Part shown: positions 19,797-27,987 of the stretch, piece by piece
Numbering within the stretch: position 1 is the stretch's first letter
Layout of the letters: each line of letters starts with the position of its first letter
DNA from: RAM1 sp050247515
Lineage (GTDB): Bacteria; Pseudomonadota; Gammaproteobacteria; Burkholderiales; Burkholderiaceae_C
NCBI GenBank assembly: GCA_050247515.1
Contig: JBFWUB010000020.1
Coordinates: 12,957-76,956, forward strand
Reading direction: 5' to 3'
DNA: 64,000 nt
Program-made: the position numbers and the translations under genes
The notes under the pieces: model-generated
Database searches by the model: none
What the model saw: only the letters and a program-made list of their open reading frames with translations
What the model was told of the DNA's origin: nothing

Positions 19797-20037
19797 GCAA
19801 AGCCACGCCTGCGGCGCACTGGCCTGGGGGCGCCTCTGTGACGCCGAGCAGCGCAAGGGTGAGTGTCGGCGCGCGTGAGCGCGCTTCGTGCTCTGACTCA
19901 CCGCACCTGTCCGAGCGCAGCGCGCAGCGCGTAGCGAGTTGTGCGGTGCGACCGAACCCTGAGCAGCGGAGGGCAGTCGCCGCAGGCGACCGTCACAGTG
20001 AAGCCCCCAGGCCGGTGCGCCGCAGGCGTGGCTTTGC
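19797..20037. repeat. Long interrupted palindrome in a gene-free region
   Basis: The 370-bp gap between 19719 and 20089 holds no convincing gene. Its main content is an inverted repeat: arm 19797-19831 and arm 20003-20037 are complementary over 35 bases with one mismatch. Nested inside are further complementary pairs, CTGTGAC 19836-19842 with GTCACAG 19992-19998, and CACCGCAC 19899-19906 with GTGCGGTG 19941-19948. The whole could fold as a hairpin of about 240 bases. It is extremely GC-rich and lacks codon bias. It may be a non-autonomous repeat element or a large terminator between two minus-strand operons. Confidence 0.7.
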
Positions 20038-20088
20038 CGCGAAGTGCGACGCCAAAAACGCGACACCACCACGGCAATCACCAGGAAA

Positions 20089-21105
20089 TCAGACCAGCTT
20101 CACCAACTGCTTGCCAAAGTTCTTGCCCTTGAGCAAACCGAGAAACGCCTCGGGTGCGGACTCGATACCCTGGGACACGGACTCGCGCGGGCGCAGCTTG
20201 CCGGTACCCACCAGCATGCCGAGTTCCTTGAGCGCCTCGGGCCACACTTCCATGTGCTCGCTGACGATGAAGCCCTGGATCTTCAGGCGCTGGGTCAGGA
20301 TCAGCTGCGGGTAGGCCATGGGCAGGGGCTGGCCGTCGTAGCCGGCGATCATGCCGCACAGGGCAATGCGGCCAAAGGCGTTCATGCGCGACAGCACGGC
20401 GTCCAGGATGGTGCCGCCCACGTTCTCGAAGTAGCCGTCAATGCCGTCCGGGCAGGCCACCTTCAGCGCCTTGGACAGCGAGGCCGCGTCCTTGTGCTCG
20501 CGGTAATCAATGCAGGCGTCAAAGCCCAGCTCGTCGGTGGCGTACTTGCATTTGTCCGGCCCGCCGGCAATGCCCACCACACGCAGGCCTCGGGCCTTGG
20601 CCAGGGCGCCAAACGCACTGCCCACGGCACCGGTGGCGGCGCTGACCACCACGGTCTGGCCGGGTTTGGCGTCAATGATCTTCACCAGGCCATACCAGGC
20701 GGTCACGCCCGGCATGCCCACGGCGCCCAGGTAATGGCTCAGCGGCACGTGGGTGGTGTCCACCTTGCGCAGCGCGCCGGGCTGGTCCACGTTCACCACG
20801 CTGTATTCCTGCCAGCCGCCCATGCCCACCACCTTGTCGCCCACGGCGTACTTGGGTGATCTGCTTTCGACGATTTCACCGGCCGTGCCGCCCTGCATCA
20901 CCTGGCCCAGGGGTTGGGGCTGGGCGTAGCTTTTGGCGTCGTTCATGCGCCCGCGCATGTACGGGTCCAGGCTCATGTAGTGGTGGCGCACCAGCACCTG
21001 GCCGTCGGTCAGGGCCGGCGTGTCGGTGGTGACGAGCTTGAAGTTGCTGGCGGTGGCTTCGCCCGTGGGGCGGTTGTCCAGCAGGATCTGCTTGTTTTGC
21101 GGCAT
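20089..21105 (-). CDS. NADP-dependent oxidoreductase of the MDR superfamily (CurA/YncB-like)
   Basis: 338 residues. Lacks the zinc ligands of classical alcohol dehydrogenases and fits the zinc-free enoyl/2-alkenal reductase branch: SLDPYMRGRM near residue 50, the nucleotide-binding AATGAVGSAFGALAKARG, and FENVGGTILDAVL. Such enzymes reduce alpha,beta-unsaturated ketones or aldehydes. It sits 26 bp after the thioesterase on the same strand, at the end of the lipid-degradation run. Confidence 0.88.
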   Translation of the reverse strand: MPQNKQILLDNRPTGEATASNFKLVTTDTPALTDGQVLVRHHYMSLDPYMRGRMNDAKSYAQPQPLGQVMQGGTAGEIVESRSPKYAVGDKVVGMGGWQEYSVVNVDQPGALRKVDTTHVPLSHYLGAVGMPGVTAWYGLVKIIDAKPGQTVVVSAATGAVGSAFGALAKARGLRVVGIAGGPDKCKYATDELGFDACIDYREHKDAASLSKALKVACPDGIDGYFENVGGTILDAVLSRMNAFGRIALCGMIAGYDGQPLPMAYPQLILTQRLKIQGFIVSEHMEVWPEALKELGMLVGTGKLRPRESVSQGIESAPEAFLGLLKGKNFGKQLVKLV

Positions 21106-21131
21106 GGTGATGGTCTCCGGTTGGATCGGGG

Positions 21132-21560
21132 TCAGTCGGTGGAAATGATGTTCAGCGGGTGGGCGCTTTTGGGTCCGGTGGGCAGCGCCTTGACGAACTT
21201 GAAGGTGCCCGTGGCATGGGCGCAGGCCCTGCCCTGTGCGTCAAAAATTGTGCCCTCGGTGAAGGCCATGGTGGCCGTGCGGTGCATCAAGCGGCCTTTG
21301 CCCGTGAGCTTGCCGCGCGCGGGCTGCATGAAGCTGGTCTTCATCTCGATGGTGACGGCGCCCATGTCTTTTTCCACGCTGCGCGCGGCCAGCGCCATCA
21401 CCACGTCCAGCAGCGTCATGCAGGCGCCGCCGTGGGTGACGCCAAAGGAATTGAGATGCTCGGGTCTGGGTTCGTAGTCGATCTGCGATTGCCCGCCTTC
21501 AAACATCACCAGGTCAAAACCCAGGTGGCTGACGAACGGGATTTCTACGCCGAACTTCAT
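21132..21560 (-). CDS. PaaI-type hotdog thioesterase
   Basis: 142 residues from ATG 21560. The hotdog-fold signature is GVTHGGACMTLLDVVMA, with the conserved helix start. It probably hydrolyses acyl-CoA or aryl-CoA thioesters, in step with neighbouring acyl-CoA enzymes. Upstream open sequence reads through a dispersed intergenic repeat and is not coding. Confidence 0.85.
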   Translation of the reverse strand: MKFGVEIPFVSHLGFDLVMFEGGQSQIDYEPRPEHLNSFGVTHGGACMTLLDVVMALAARSVEKDMGAVTIEMKTSFMQPARGKLTGKGRLMHRTATMAFTEGTIFDAQGRACAHATGTFKFVKALPTGPKSAHPLNIISTD

Positions 21561-21570
21561 GAATGCCCGG

Positions 21571-21645
21571 CGCCGGGCCGCCCCAAGCCGGGCACGGCCC
21601 CCCCGGGGGGCAGCGCAGTACACGAAGTGACAAGCGTGGGGGTCA
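21571..21645. repeat. Dispersed intergenic repeat, copy 1
   Basis: GC-rich sequence between the SDR and thioesterase genes with the core GGGCCGCCCCAAG, then CACGGCCCC.CGGGGGGCAGCG and an end AGCGTGGGGG. The same order of blocks occurs at 40094-40170, in the same orientation relative to the + strand. It contains a strong internal stem (GGCCCC/GGGGGG). This kind of short palindromic repeat is frequent between genes in Comamonadaceae, by my recollection. Confidence 0.7.
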
Positions 21646-21647
21646 TA

Positions 21648-22439
21648 TCACCCACCAGTGACTACCGATACACCGCCGTCCACCGCGAGCCACTGGCCGG
21701 TGATGTGCTTGCCCGCGTCTGACGCATACAGCAGCGTGATGCCCTTCAAGTCTTCGTCATCGCCCAGGCGGCGCAGCGGCGCGTGAGCGGCCAGCTTGTC
21801 CTCGCCCAGGTTCTTCAGCGTGCCGGCCGTCATCTTGCTGGGGAAAAAGCCCGGGCAGATGGCGTTGACGGTGATGTTGTACTTGCCCCATTCGCAGCCC
21901 AACGCGCGGGTGAAGTTGATGACCGCGCCCTTGGACGTGTTGTAGGCAATGGTCTGCATTTCGGGCGGGTTGCCGCCCAGGCCGGCGATGCTGGCGATGT
22001 TGATGATGCGGCCGCTTTTGCGCGCGATCATGCTGCGCCTGGCCACGTGCTGGCTCAGGATGAAATAGCCGCGCACGTTCAGGTTCATGACCTTGTCCCA
22101 GCCCTCCACGGGGTGGTCCTCGGCCGGGGCGCCCCAGGCGGCGCCGGCGTTGTTGACCAGGATGTCCACGTCGCCCATGCGCTCAATGGTCTGGTCGGCC
22201 AGGCGGCGGATGTCTTCTTCCTTCGCGCAGTCGGCGGCGATCCAGCGCGCGTCAATGCCCGCGGCCTGCAGGTCGGCTGCGGCCTCTTCCAGGTCGGCGG
22301 CCTTGCGCGAGCTGAGCATGATGCGGGCGCCGGCCTCGCCCAGGGCGAATGCCATCTGCAGGCCCAGGCCGCGCGAGCCGCCGGTGACCAGCGCGGTTTT
22401 TCCGGTCAGGTCGAAGAGTTGCTGGACGGTACGGGTCAT
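21648..22439 (-). CDS. Short-chain dehydrogenase/reductase
   Basis: 263-residue classical SDR: cofactor motif TGGSRGLGLQMA, NNAGAAWG, catalytic serine in NIASIAG and YNTSK, and a C-terminal WLAVDGGVSV. The substrate is likely a beta-hydroxyacyl or related alcohol given the acyl-CoA enzymes on both sides, but specificity cannot be read. Follows the small membrane protein by 15 bp. Confidence 0.9.
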   Translation of the reverse strand: MTRTVQQLFDLTGKTALVTGGSRGLGLQMAFALGEAGARIMLSSRKAADLEEAAADLQAAGIDARWIAADCAKEEDIRRLADQTIERMGDVDILVNNAGAAWGAPAEDHPVEGWDKVMNLNVRGYFILSQHVARRSMIARKSGRIINIASIAGLGGNPPEMQTIAYNTSKGAVINFTRALGCEWGKYNITVNAICPGFFPSKMTAGTLKNLGEDKLAAHAPLRRLGDDEDLKGITLLYASDAGKHITGQWLAVDGGVSVVTGG

Positions 22440-22454
22440 GGAATGTGTCCTCTT

Positions 22455-22661
22455 TCAGGGTTTGTCTTGTTTCAGGCGCGAGCGCACCCACAGCAGCACG
22501 GCGCCGGCGCACGCCACCACGGCCCCCGTCACGCCGAGCAGCCAGCCCAGTGCGGTGTCGGTGCGCCCGGTGGCCAGGCCCAGCACCAGGGTCAGCAGGC
22601 CGCCATAGATCAGCACCCACACCCAGGCTTCAATGCGGGCCAGCGTCCGGGGGGACGCCAT
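22455..22661 (-). CDS. Small two-helix membrane protein, unknown function
   Basis: 68 residues from ATG 22661, whose first base is shared with the stop of the acyl-CoA dehydrogenase (TGATG), implying translational coupling. Two hydrophobic segments (WVLIYGGLLTLVLGLATG and LLGVTGAVVACAGAVLLWV) and a basic C-terminus. I do not recognise a family. Its tight placement suggests it is real and co-expressed with the dehydrogenase. Confidence 0.65.
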   Translation of the reverse strand: MASPRTLARIEAWVWVLIYGGLLTLVLGLATGRTDTALGWLLGVTGAVVACAGAVLLWVRSRLKQDKP

Positions 22662-24493
22662 CAGAACGCGTCCTCCGCCAGCGCGGCACAGGTGGCGTCG
22701 CGCGTTTGCACCACGGCCAGCCAGGCGCCGATCTTGGGCAGCTCGTAGTGGAAGAAGTAGCGCATGGCCGCGAGTTTGCCCTGATTTGCCGGCGGCGTGT
22801 CGGCTGGCGTGCTCGAGGGTACAGCCAGTGCCACGTCCAGCCAGACCCATGCCAGCACCATGTGGCCAAAGGCCTGCATGTAGGGCACGGCATTGGCCAG
22901 CGCGTCGGCGGGCTCGCCGGTGGCCCAGGCGGCCTTGGTGGCCGCGCCCACCTGCTGCAGGGCCCGGCCCAGCGCATTGGCATGCGCCGCCAGCGCCGGC
23001 TGCTGGATGGCGCGTTCAATCGTGGCGTTGATGCGCGCGGCCAGCAGCATCAGGCCCTTGCCGCCTTCCATCAGCACCTTGCGGCCCAGCAGGTCGGTGG
23101 CCTGGATGCCGTGCGTGCCCTCGTGGATCATGTTCAGCCGGTTGTCGCGCCAGTACTGCTCCACCGGGAAGTCGCGCGTATAGCCATAGCCGCCATGGAT
23201 CTGGATCGCCAGCGAGTTCGCCTCCAGGCACCATTCGCTGGGCCAGCTCTTGGCAATGGGCGTCAGCACCTCCAGCAGCAGCCGGGCCTCGTCGGCCGCG
23301 GCGGCATCGCCCGTGTGCTGCTCGTCGACCAGCCGGGCGCAGTACAGCTCCAGTGCCAGCGCGCCTTCGCAGTAGCTCTTTTGCGCCAGCAGCATGCGCT
23401 TGACGTCGGCGTGTTCGATGATGCGCACCTGGGGTTGGGCCGGGTCCTTGCCCGCCACGCCCACCGGCCTGCCCTGCGGGCGGCTCTTCGCATAGTCCAG
23501 CGACGCGTAGTAGCCAGCCAGGCCCAGCATCACCGCCGCCGTGCCCACGCCAATGCGCGCCTCGTTCATCATGTGGAACATGCAGCGCAGGCCTTCATGC
23601 GGCTTGCCCACCAGGTAGCCCACGGCGCCGGGTTGCCCGTCCACGGGGAACTTGCCCTCGCCGAAGTTGAGCAGGGTGTTGGTCGTGCCGCGCCACCCCA
23701 GCTTGTGGTTCAGTCCGGCCAGCGCCACGTCGTTGCGCACGCCGGTCAGCTGGCCGTCCGTGCCCACCAGCTTCTTGGGCACGATGAAAAGCGAAATGCC
23801 CTTGGTGCCGGGGATCAGCTTGCCGTCGGGCCCGGGGATCTTGGCCAGCACCAGATGGATGATGTTCTCGGTCAGCTCGTGCTCGCCCGAGGAAATCCAC
23901 ATCTTGTTGCCCTTGAGCCGGTAGCGCGGGCCCAGCGGATCCGCCTCAAAGCCCTCCCCGTCCGGCACGGCGCGGGTGGTGATGTCGCTCAGGCTGGAGC
24001 CCGCCTGCGGCTCGCTCAGGCACATGGTGCCGCTGAACCGCCCGTTGAACTCGTTGCGCGCGAACACGGCCTTTTGCATGTCGGTGCCATGCACCAGCAG
24101 CAGGTTGGCATTGCCCTTGGTCAGCAGGCTGGAGCCGATGCTGACCGACGCCAGGCCGAAGAAGCCATTGGCCGCCGCCTCGATCGTGTACGGCAGCTGC
24201 ATGCCGCCTTCGTCATAGTCCTGCGCGGCGCTGAGCATGCCGGACTCGACATAGGCGCGGTTGGCGTCGTGCGTGCACTGCGGCAGGATGACCTTCTCGC
24301 CGTCAAACTGCGGCTCCTGGGTGTCCACCGTGCGGTTGAATGGCGCGTATTTCTCGCGCGCGATGCGCTCGCAGGTGTCCAGCACCGCGTCAAAGGTTTC
24401 GCGGCTGTGGTCCGCGAAGCGCTCACGCTGGCTCAGGCCCTGCGCCTGCAGCCAGTCGTACAGCAGGAAGTCCAGCGTGGGGCGAAGGCTCAT
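22661..24493 (-). CDS. Acyl-CoA dehydrogenase, long DmdC-like type
   Basis: 610 residues from ATG 24493. The long form has an N-terminal extension and a C-terminal tail, as in 3-methylmercaptopropionyl-CoA dehydrogenase and its relatives. Visible elements: GTMCLSEPQAGSSLSDITT (FAD/substrate loop), KGNKMWISSGEHELTENI, and IHGGYGYTRDFPVEQYWRD in the C-terminal domain. It oxidises an acyl-CoA at the alpha-beta bond. True DMSP metabolism is not implied; many relatives act on ordinary acyl chains. The start overlaps the stop of a small gene by ATGA. Confidence 0.9.
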   Translation of the reverse strand: MSLRPTLDFLLYDWLQAQGLSQRERFADHSRETFDAVLDTCERIAREKYAPFNRTVDTQEPQFDGEKVILPQCTHDANRAYVESGMLSAAQDYDEGGMQLPYTIEAAANGFFGLASVSIGSSLLTKGNANLLLVHGTDMQKAVFARNEFNGRFSGTMCLSEPQAGSSLSDITTRAVPDGEGFEADPLGPRYRLKGNKMWISSGEHELTENIIHLVLAKIPGPDGKLIPGTKGISLFIVPKKLVGTDGQLTGVRNDVALAGLNHKLGWRGTTNTLLNFGEGKFPVDGQPGAVGYLVGKPHEGLRCMFHMMNEARIGVGTAAVMLGLAGYYASLDYAKSRPQGRPVGVAGKDPAQPQVRIIEHADVKRMLLAQKSYCEGALALELYCARLVDEQHTGDAAAADEARLLLEVLTPIAKSWPSEWCLEANSLAIQIHGGYGYTRDFPVEQYWRDNRLNMIHEGTHGIQATDLLGRKVLMEGGKGLMLLAARINATIERAIQQPALAAHANALGRALQQVGAATKAAWATGEPADALANAVPYMQAFGHMVLAWVWLDVALAVPSSTPADTPPANQGKLAAMRYFFHYELPKIGAWLAVVQTRDATCAALAEDAF

Positions 24494-24684
24494 GAGTGGA
24501 GCTCTTGAGTCGGTGCAGGCGTGCCAAGCAGCATCGCCACCTTCTGTCCACCCTGCTTGGCGAGCTGAGGATTGCGCAACCACATCTGGACCATGAACGC
24601 CCTTGTTTCGTCGCATCGATCAAGAACGGCTACGACCACTTCCTGAGAAATGGACCTGGGCTGCGGGGAACGGACGTCAGGCAT
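24490..24684 (-). CDS. Small protein partnered with nucleotidyltransferase, unknown function
   Basis: 64 residues from ATG 24684, which overlaps the upstream nucleotidyltransferase by eight bases; its stop overlaps the dehydrogenase start by ATGA. The sequence (VVVAVLDRCDETRAFMVQMW, then GGQKVAMLLGT) is predicted mostly helical. I do not recognise a family. Its size and coupling to a nucleotidyltransferase suggest a partner or regulator in a two-gene toxin-antitoxin-like cassette, an inference from arrangement. Confidence 0.55.
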   Translation of the reverse strand: MPDVRSPQPRSISQEVVVAVLDRCDETRAFMVQMWLRNPQLAKQGGQKVAMLLGTPAPTQELHS

Positions 24685-25177
24685 TCGGGTCTTCTCCGCG
24701 CTGGATTTTCTCCAGCGCTGCAATGTCCAGTTGATCCTTGGGACGATTGGCTGCACGCTTCATTTCAAGCAGGTGCTCGATACTGGCGATCTTTAGCGGG
24801 TGCCCGAAAAAGTCCGCCTGCACGGCGTTTGCCGCCAGCTTCTCAAACGAAACATCTGGTCGTATGAGTACATCTACAACACTACCGCCAATACCGGGCT
24901 CGCGCAATGCAAAAGCAAGCATGCCTTTTTCCTTGTGCCATTGGTCAAGCTGGCTGGCGTCTTTTAGCGCGGCAAGCGGTACCGGAATCACGGGCGCCAG
25001 GCCCAGCCGGGACGCGACGTCAATAAACCGCACGAGGTTGGCCTCGTTCATGGACAACACCAGGTCCACGTCGTAAGTCATTCGGGAATAGCCATGCAAC
25101 TGCACGGCCATTCCACCCACAAGGACAAACTCAACACCATCCTGGCCAAGCATCTGGAGCAGATCGACAGTTCTCAT
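24677..25177 (-). CDS. Nucleotidyltransferase-fold protein (AbiEii/MNT-like)
   Basis: 166 residues. The polymerase-beta-type nucleotidyltransferase core is clear: VLVGGMAVQLHGYSRMTYDV followed by DLVL, with the two metal-binding aspartates in DVD, and a third acidic residue in VVDVLI. Proteins of this type serve as toxins or antitoxins that transfer nucleotides. The gene sits inside a beta-oxidation operon and has visibly lower GC and different codon choice than its neighbours, suggesting acquisition. The small gene after it overlaps by eight bases. Confidence 0.75.
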   Translation of the reverse strand: MRTVDLLQMLGQDGVEFVLVGGMAVQLHGYSRMTYDVDLVLSMNEANLVRFIDVASRLGLAPVIPVPLAALKDASQLDQWHKEKGMLAFALREPGIGGSVVDVLIRPDVSFEKLAANAVQADFFGHPLKIASIEHLLEMKRAANRPKDQLDIAALEKIQRGEDPNA

Positions 25178-25231
25178 AGGTCAACTGTACTGAACTTGAA
25201 CCAGCGTCTGCAGCGGCCTGACGAAAGCTGT

Positions 25232-26407
25232 TTACAGCACTTCAAACACGCCAGCCGCGCCCATGCCGCCGCCGATGCACATGGTCACGACCACGCGCTT
25301 GGCGCCGCGGCGCTTGCCTTCGATCAGGGCGTGGCCGGTCAGGCGCTGGCCGCTCACGCCATAGGGGTGGCCCACGGCGATAGCGCCGCCGTTGACGTTC
25401 AGGCGGTCGGCCGGAATGCCCAGCTTGTCGCGGCAGTACATGACCTGCACGGCGAAGGCTTCGTTCAGCTCCCACAGGTCGATGTCGTTCACGGTCAGGC
25501 CCAGGCGCTTGAGCACCTTGGGCACGGCGAACACGGGGCCGATGCCCATTTCGTCCGGCTCGCAGCCGGCCACGGCGAAGCCCAGGAAGCGGCCCAGCGG
25601 CTTCAGGCCCCGCTTGCCCGCCAGCTCTTCGCTCATGACCACGCAGGCGCCCGCGCCGTCAGAGAACTGGCTGGCATTGCCGGCCGAGATCACGCCGCCG
25701 GGGATGGCGGGCTTGATGCCGCTGATGCCTTCCTTGGTCGTGCCTTCGCGCAGGCCTTCGTCCTTGCTGACAGTGACCTCCTTGGTGATCAGGCCCAGGG
25801 TGGCGTCGGCGATGCCGGCCTTCACGGTGATGGGGGCGATTTCGTCATCGAACTTGCCGGCGGCCTGGGCAGCGCAGGCCTTCTGCTGGCTGGCGGCGCC
25901 GTATTCGTCCATGGCGTCGCGGCCGATGTTGTAGCGCTTGGCGACCTGCTCGGCCGTCTGCAGCATGTTCCAGTAGATCTCGGGCTTTTTCTTGTCCAGC
26001 GCCGGGTCGCGCATCATGTGCGTGTTCATTTCCTGCTGCACGCAGGAGATGCTTTCGACACCGCCGGCCACGTACACGTCGCCTTCGCCCGCGATGATGC
26101 GCTGCGCGGCCAGGGCAATGGTCTGCAGGCCCGACGAGCAGAAGCGGTTGACGGTCACGCCCGACACGGTGATGGGGCAGTCGGCCATCAGCGCGATCTG
26201 GCGCGCGATGTTGGCGCCGGTGGCGCCCTCGGGATTGGCGCAACCCATGATCACGTCCTCGACCTCGGCCGCGTCGATGCCGGCGCGCTGGATCGCGTGA
26301 CGCACGGCATGGCCGCCCAGCGTCGCGCCATGGGTCATGTTGAAGGCGCCTTTCCAGCTCTTGGCAAGCGGCGTGCGGGCGGTGGAGACGATAACGGCGG
26401 AGGTCAT
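25232..26407 (-). CDS. Acetyl-CoA C-acyltransferase (thiolase)
   Basis: 391 residues, the usual size of FadA-type thiolases. Catalytic residues are in place: nucleophile Cys90 in NRFCSSGLQT, His347 in GGAIAVGHPYG, and Cys377 in CIGGGMGAAG. It performs the last step of beta-oxidation, cleaving 3-ketoacyl-CoA. The FadB-like gene lies two genes upstream, with an M20 peptidase gene between. Confidence 0.94.
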   Translation of the reverse strand: MTSAVIVSTARTPLAKSWKGAFNMTHGATLGGHAVRHAIQRAGIDAAEVEDVIMGCANPEGATGANIARQIALMADCPITVSGVTVNRFCSSGLQTIALAAQRIIAGEGDVYVAGGVESISCVQQEMNTHMMRDPALDKKKPEIYWNMLQTAEQVAKRYNIGRDAMDEYGAASQQKACAAQAAGKFDDEIAPITVKAGIADATLGLITKEVTVSKDEGLREGTTKEGISGIKPAIPGGVISAGNASQFSDGAGACVVMSEELAGKRGLKPLGRFLGFAVAGCEPDEMGIGPVFAVPKVLKRLGLTVNDIDLWELNEAFAVQVMYCRDKLGIPADRLNVNGGAIAVGHPYGVSGQRLTGHALIEGKRRGAKRVVVTMCIGGGMGAAGVFEVL

Positions 26408-26442
26408 GGTGGAGGCCTTTCTACAGAGAAGTTATTCGGGGG

Positions 26443-27978
26443 TCACCGCGGAACCGGCTTTGCCGGGCCGCTGGTGGCGCCCCCTTGAGGGGGAGGCGCC
26501 GCAGGCGCTTCGGGGGTGGTATTCATTAACAGCTGGTGATAAAAGCGCACGACCTCACCGAGGTTCGTGATGGCAATGCGTTCGTTCGTGCCGTGAAAGC
26601 GCGACAGGTCCTCCGGCTTGGCGCGCACCGGCGAGAAGCGGTAGATGTGATCGCTCAGCGCGGTGAAGTGGCGCGAATCGGTCGCGGCCACCATCAGACC
26701 CGGCGCTACCAGCACGTCGGGGAACAGCTGGCGCATGGTGCGGTTGATCAGCTGGTATGAGCTGGAAGCCGTGGGCGACACGGGCGATGCCTCGGCCGCG
26801 CCGGGCAGCGCAATCAGCTCGAACCGGTCGCTGCCGGCCTTTTGCCGCACGTGCTCGGTCACGCTGGCGATGGTGTCGCCGGGCAGCAGGCGGAAGTTGA
26901 CCACGGCCTCGGCCAGGCCGGGGATCACGTTTTCGGCATTGCCCGCCTTCACGACGGTCAGCGCCGTGGTGGTGCGCAGCAGCGCGTTGGTGCTGGCGCC
27001 TTTTTCGAGCTGGGCCTGCACCACGGGGCCAAACAGCCACAGGTTGGACAGCGCCACGCGCTGGAAGCCGCCCATCTCGGGCGCCAGCGTGGCGAACAGC
27101 TCGTGCGCCACGCCGCGGATGCCGCCAGGCAACTGCTCGTCGTCCAGCCGGCGCAGCGCGGCGCTCATCATGCCGATGGCGCTGCTGCCCCTGGGCGGCG
27201 GCATGGACGAATGGCCGGGCGTCGCGGGCACCTTGAGCACCATGGACAGAAAGCCCTTTTCGGCGATGCCGATCAGTGCGGCCGGTTTGGCCAGGCCGGG
27301 CATGATGCCTTCGGTGATGAGCAGGCCTTCGTCCAATACAAAGTCCAGCTTGACGCCGCGCGACTGCAGCAGCTTGGCGATTTCCACCGCGCCGCGCAGG
27401 CCGCTGATTTCCTCGTCATGGCCGAACGCCAGGTAGATGGTCTGGCGCGGCTTGAAGCCCGACGCCACCAGCATCTCGACCGCCTCCATCTGGGCGATCA
27501 GGTTGCCCTTGTCGTCCCAGGAGCCGCGGCCCCAGATGTAGCCGCCCTTGATCTCGCCCGAGAACGGCGGGACTTCCCACTTGCTTTCGGTGCCGGGCGA
27601 TACCGGCACCACATCCTGGTGGGCCAGCAGCAGGATGGGCTTGGCGGCGGGGTCGGTGCCGGACCAGGTGTACAGCAGGCTGTAGCCGCCCACGACCTCG
27701 CGCTTGAGCGCGGCGTGCGCCTTGGGGTAGCGCTGCTGCAGGTACTCGTGCAGCTTGCGGAACTCGGCCGCGTTGGCGTCGGGGTCGTCCCGGCTGGCGA
27801 TGGTCTGGAAGCGGATCGCCCCGCCCAGCCGCTCGGCCACACCCTTCTCATCCACCACCACGGGCGCCACCGCCGGCACATTGAGCTGGCGCGAGCCCTG
27901 GCGCAACGTGTTGACGGCCAACACGGCGACCAGCACGGCCACAAGCCCCGCCAGCACCCAAAGCACGCGCTTGATCAT
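26443..27978 (-). CDS. M20 family metallopeptidase (carboxypeptidase S-like)
   Basis: 511 residues with an N-terminal membrane anchor (VLWVLAGLVAVLVAVLAVNTL). Metal-binding motifs of the M20 family are present: LLLAHQDVVPV, GRGSWDDKGN and FGHDEEISG, then a dimerisation domain (GHSSMPPP) and a final histidine (DSRHFTAL). It likely removes C-terminal residues or deacylates N-acyl amino acids. The last ~27 codons (26443-26523) read through a dispersed GC-rich repeat, giving an odd Pro/Ala-rich tail (EAPAAPPPQGGATSGPAK). Confidence 0.9.
   Translation of the reverse strand: MIKRVLWVLAGLVAVLVAVLAVNTLRQGSRQLNVPAVAPVVVDEKGVAERLGGAIRFQTIASRDDPDANAAEFRKLHEYLQQRYPKAHAALKREVVGGYSLLYTWSGTDPAAKPILLLAHQDVVPVSPGTESKWEVPPFSGEIKGGYIWGRGSWDDKGNLIAQMEAVEMLVASGFKPRQTIYLAFGHDEEISGLRGAVEIAKLLQSRGVKLDFVLDEGLLITEGIMPGLAKPAALIGIAEKGFLSMVLKVPATPGHSSMPPPRGSSAIGMMSAALRRLDDEQLPGGIRGVAHELFATLAPEMGGFQRVALSNLWLFGPVVQAQLEKGASTNALLRTTTALTVVKAGNAENVIPGLAEAVVNFRLLPGDTIASVTEHVRQKAGSDRFELIALPGAAEASPVSPTASSSYQLINRTMRQLFPDVLVAPGLMVAATDSRHFTALSDHIYRFSPVRAKPEDLSRFHGTNERIAITNLGEVVRFYHQLLMNTTPEAPAAPPPQGGATSGPAKPVPR
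26461..26520. repeat. Dispersed GC-rich repeat inside the 3' end of the M20 gene
   Basis: The segment contains GCGCCCCCTTGAGGGGGAGG followed by CGCCGCAGGCGC, two nested palindromes. It is similar in character to the intergenic repeats at 21571 and 40094 but not the same sequence. It lies within the last codons of the M20 peptidase gene. It appears to have been captured as a C-terminal extension. Confidence 0.55.
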
Positions 27979-27987
27979 GGCGCTGGT

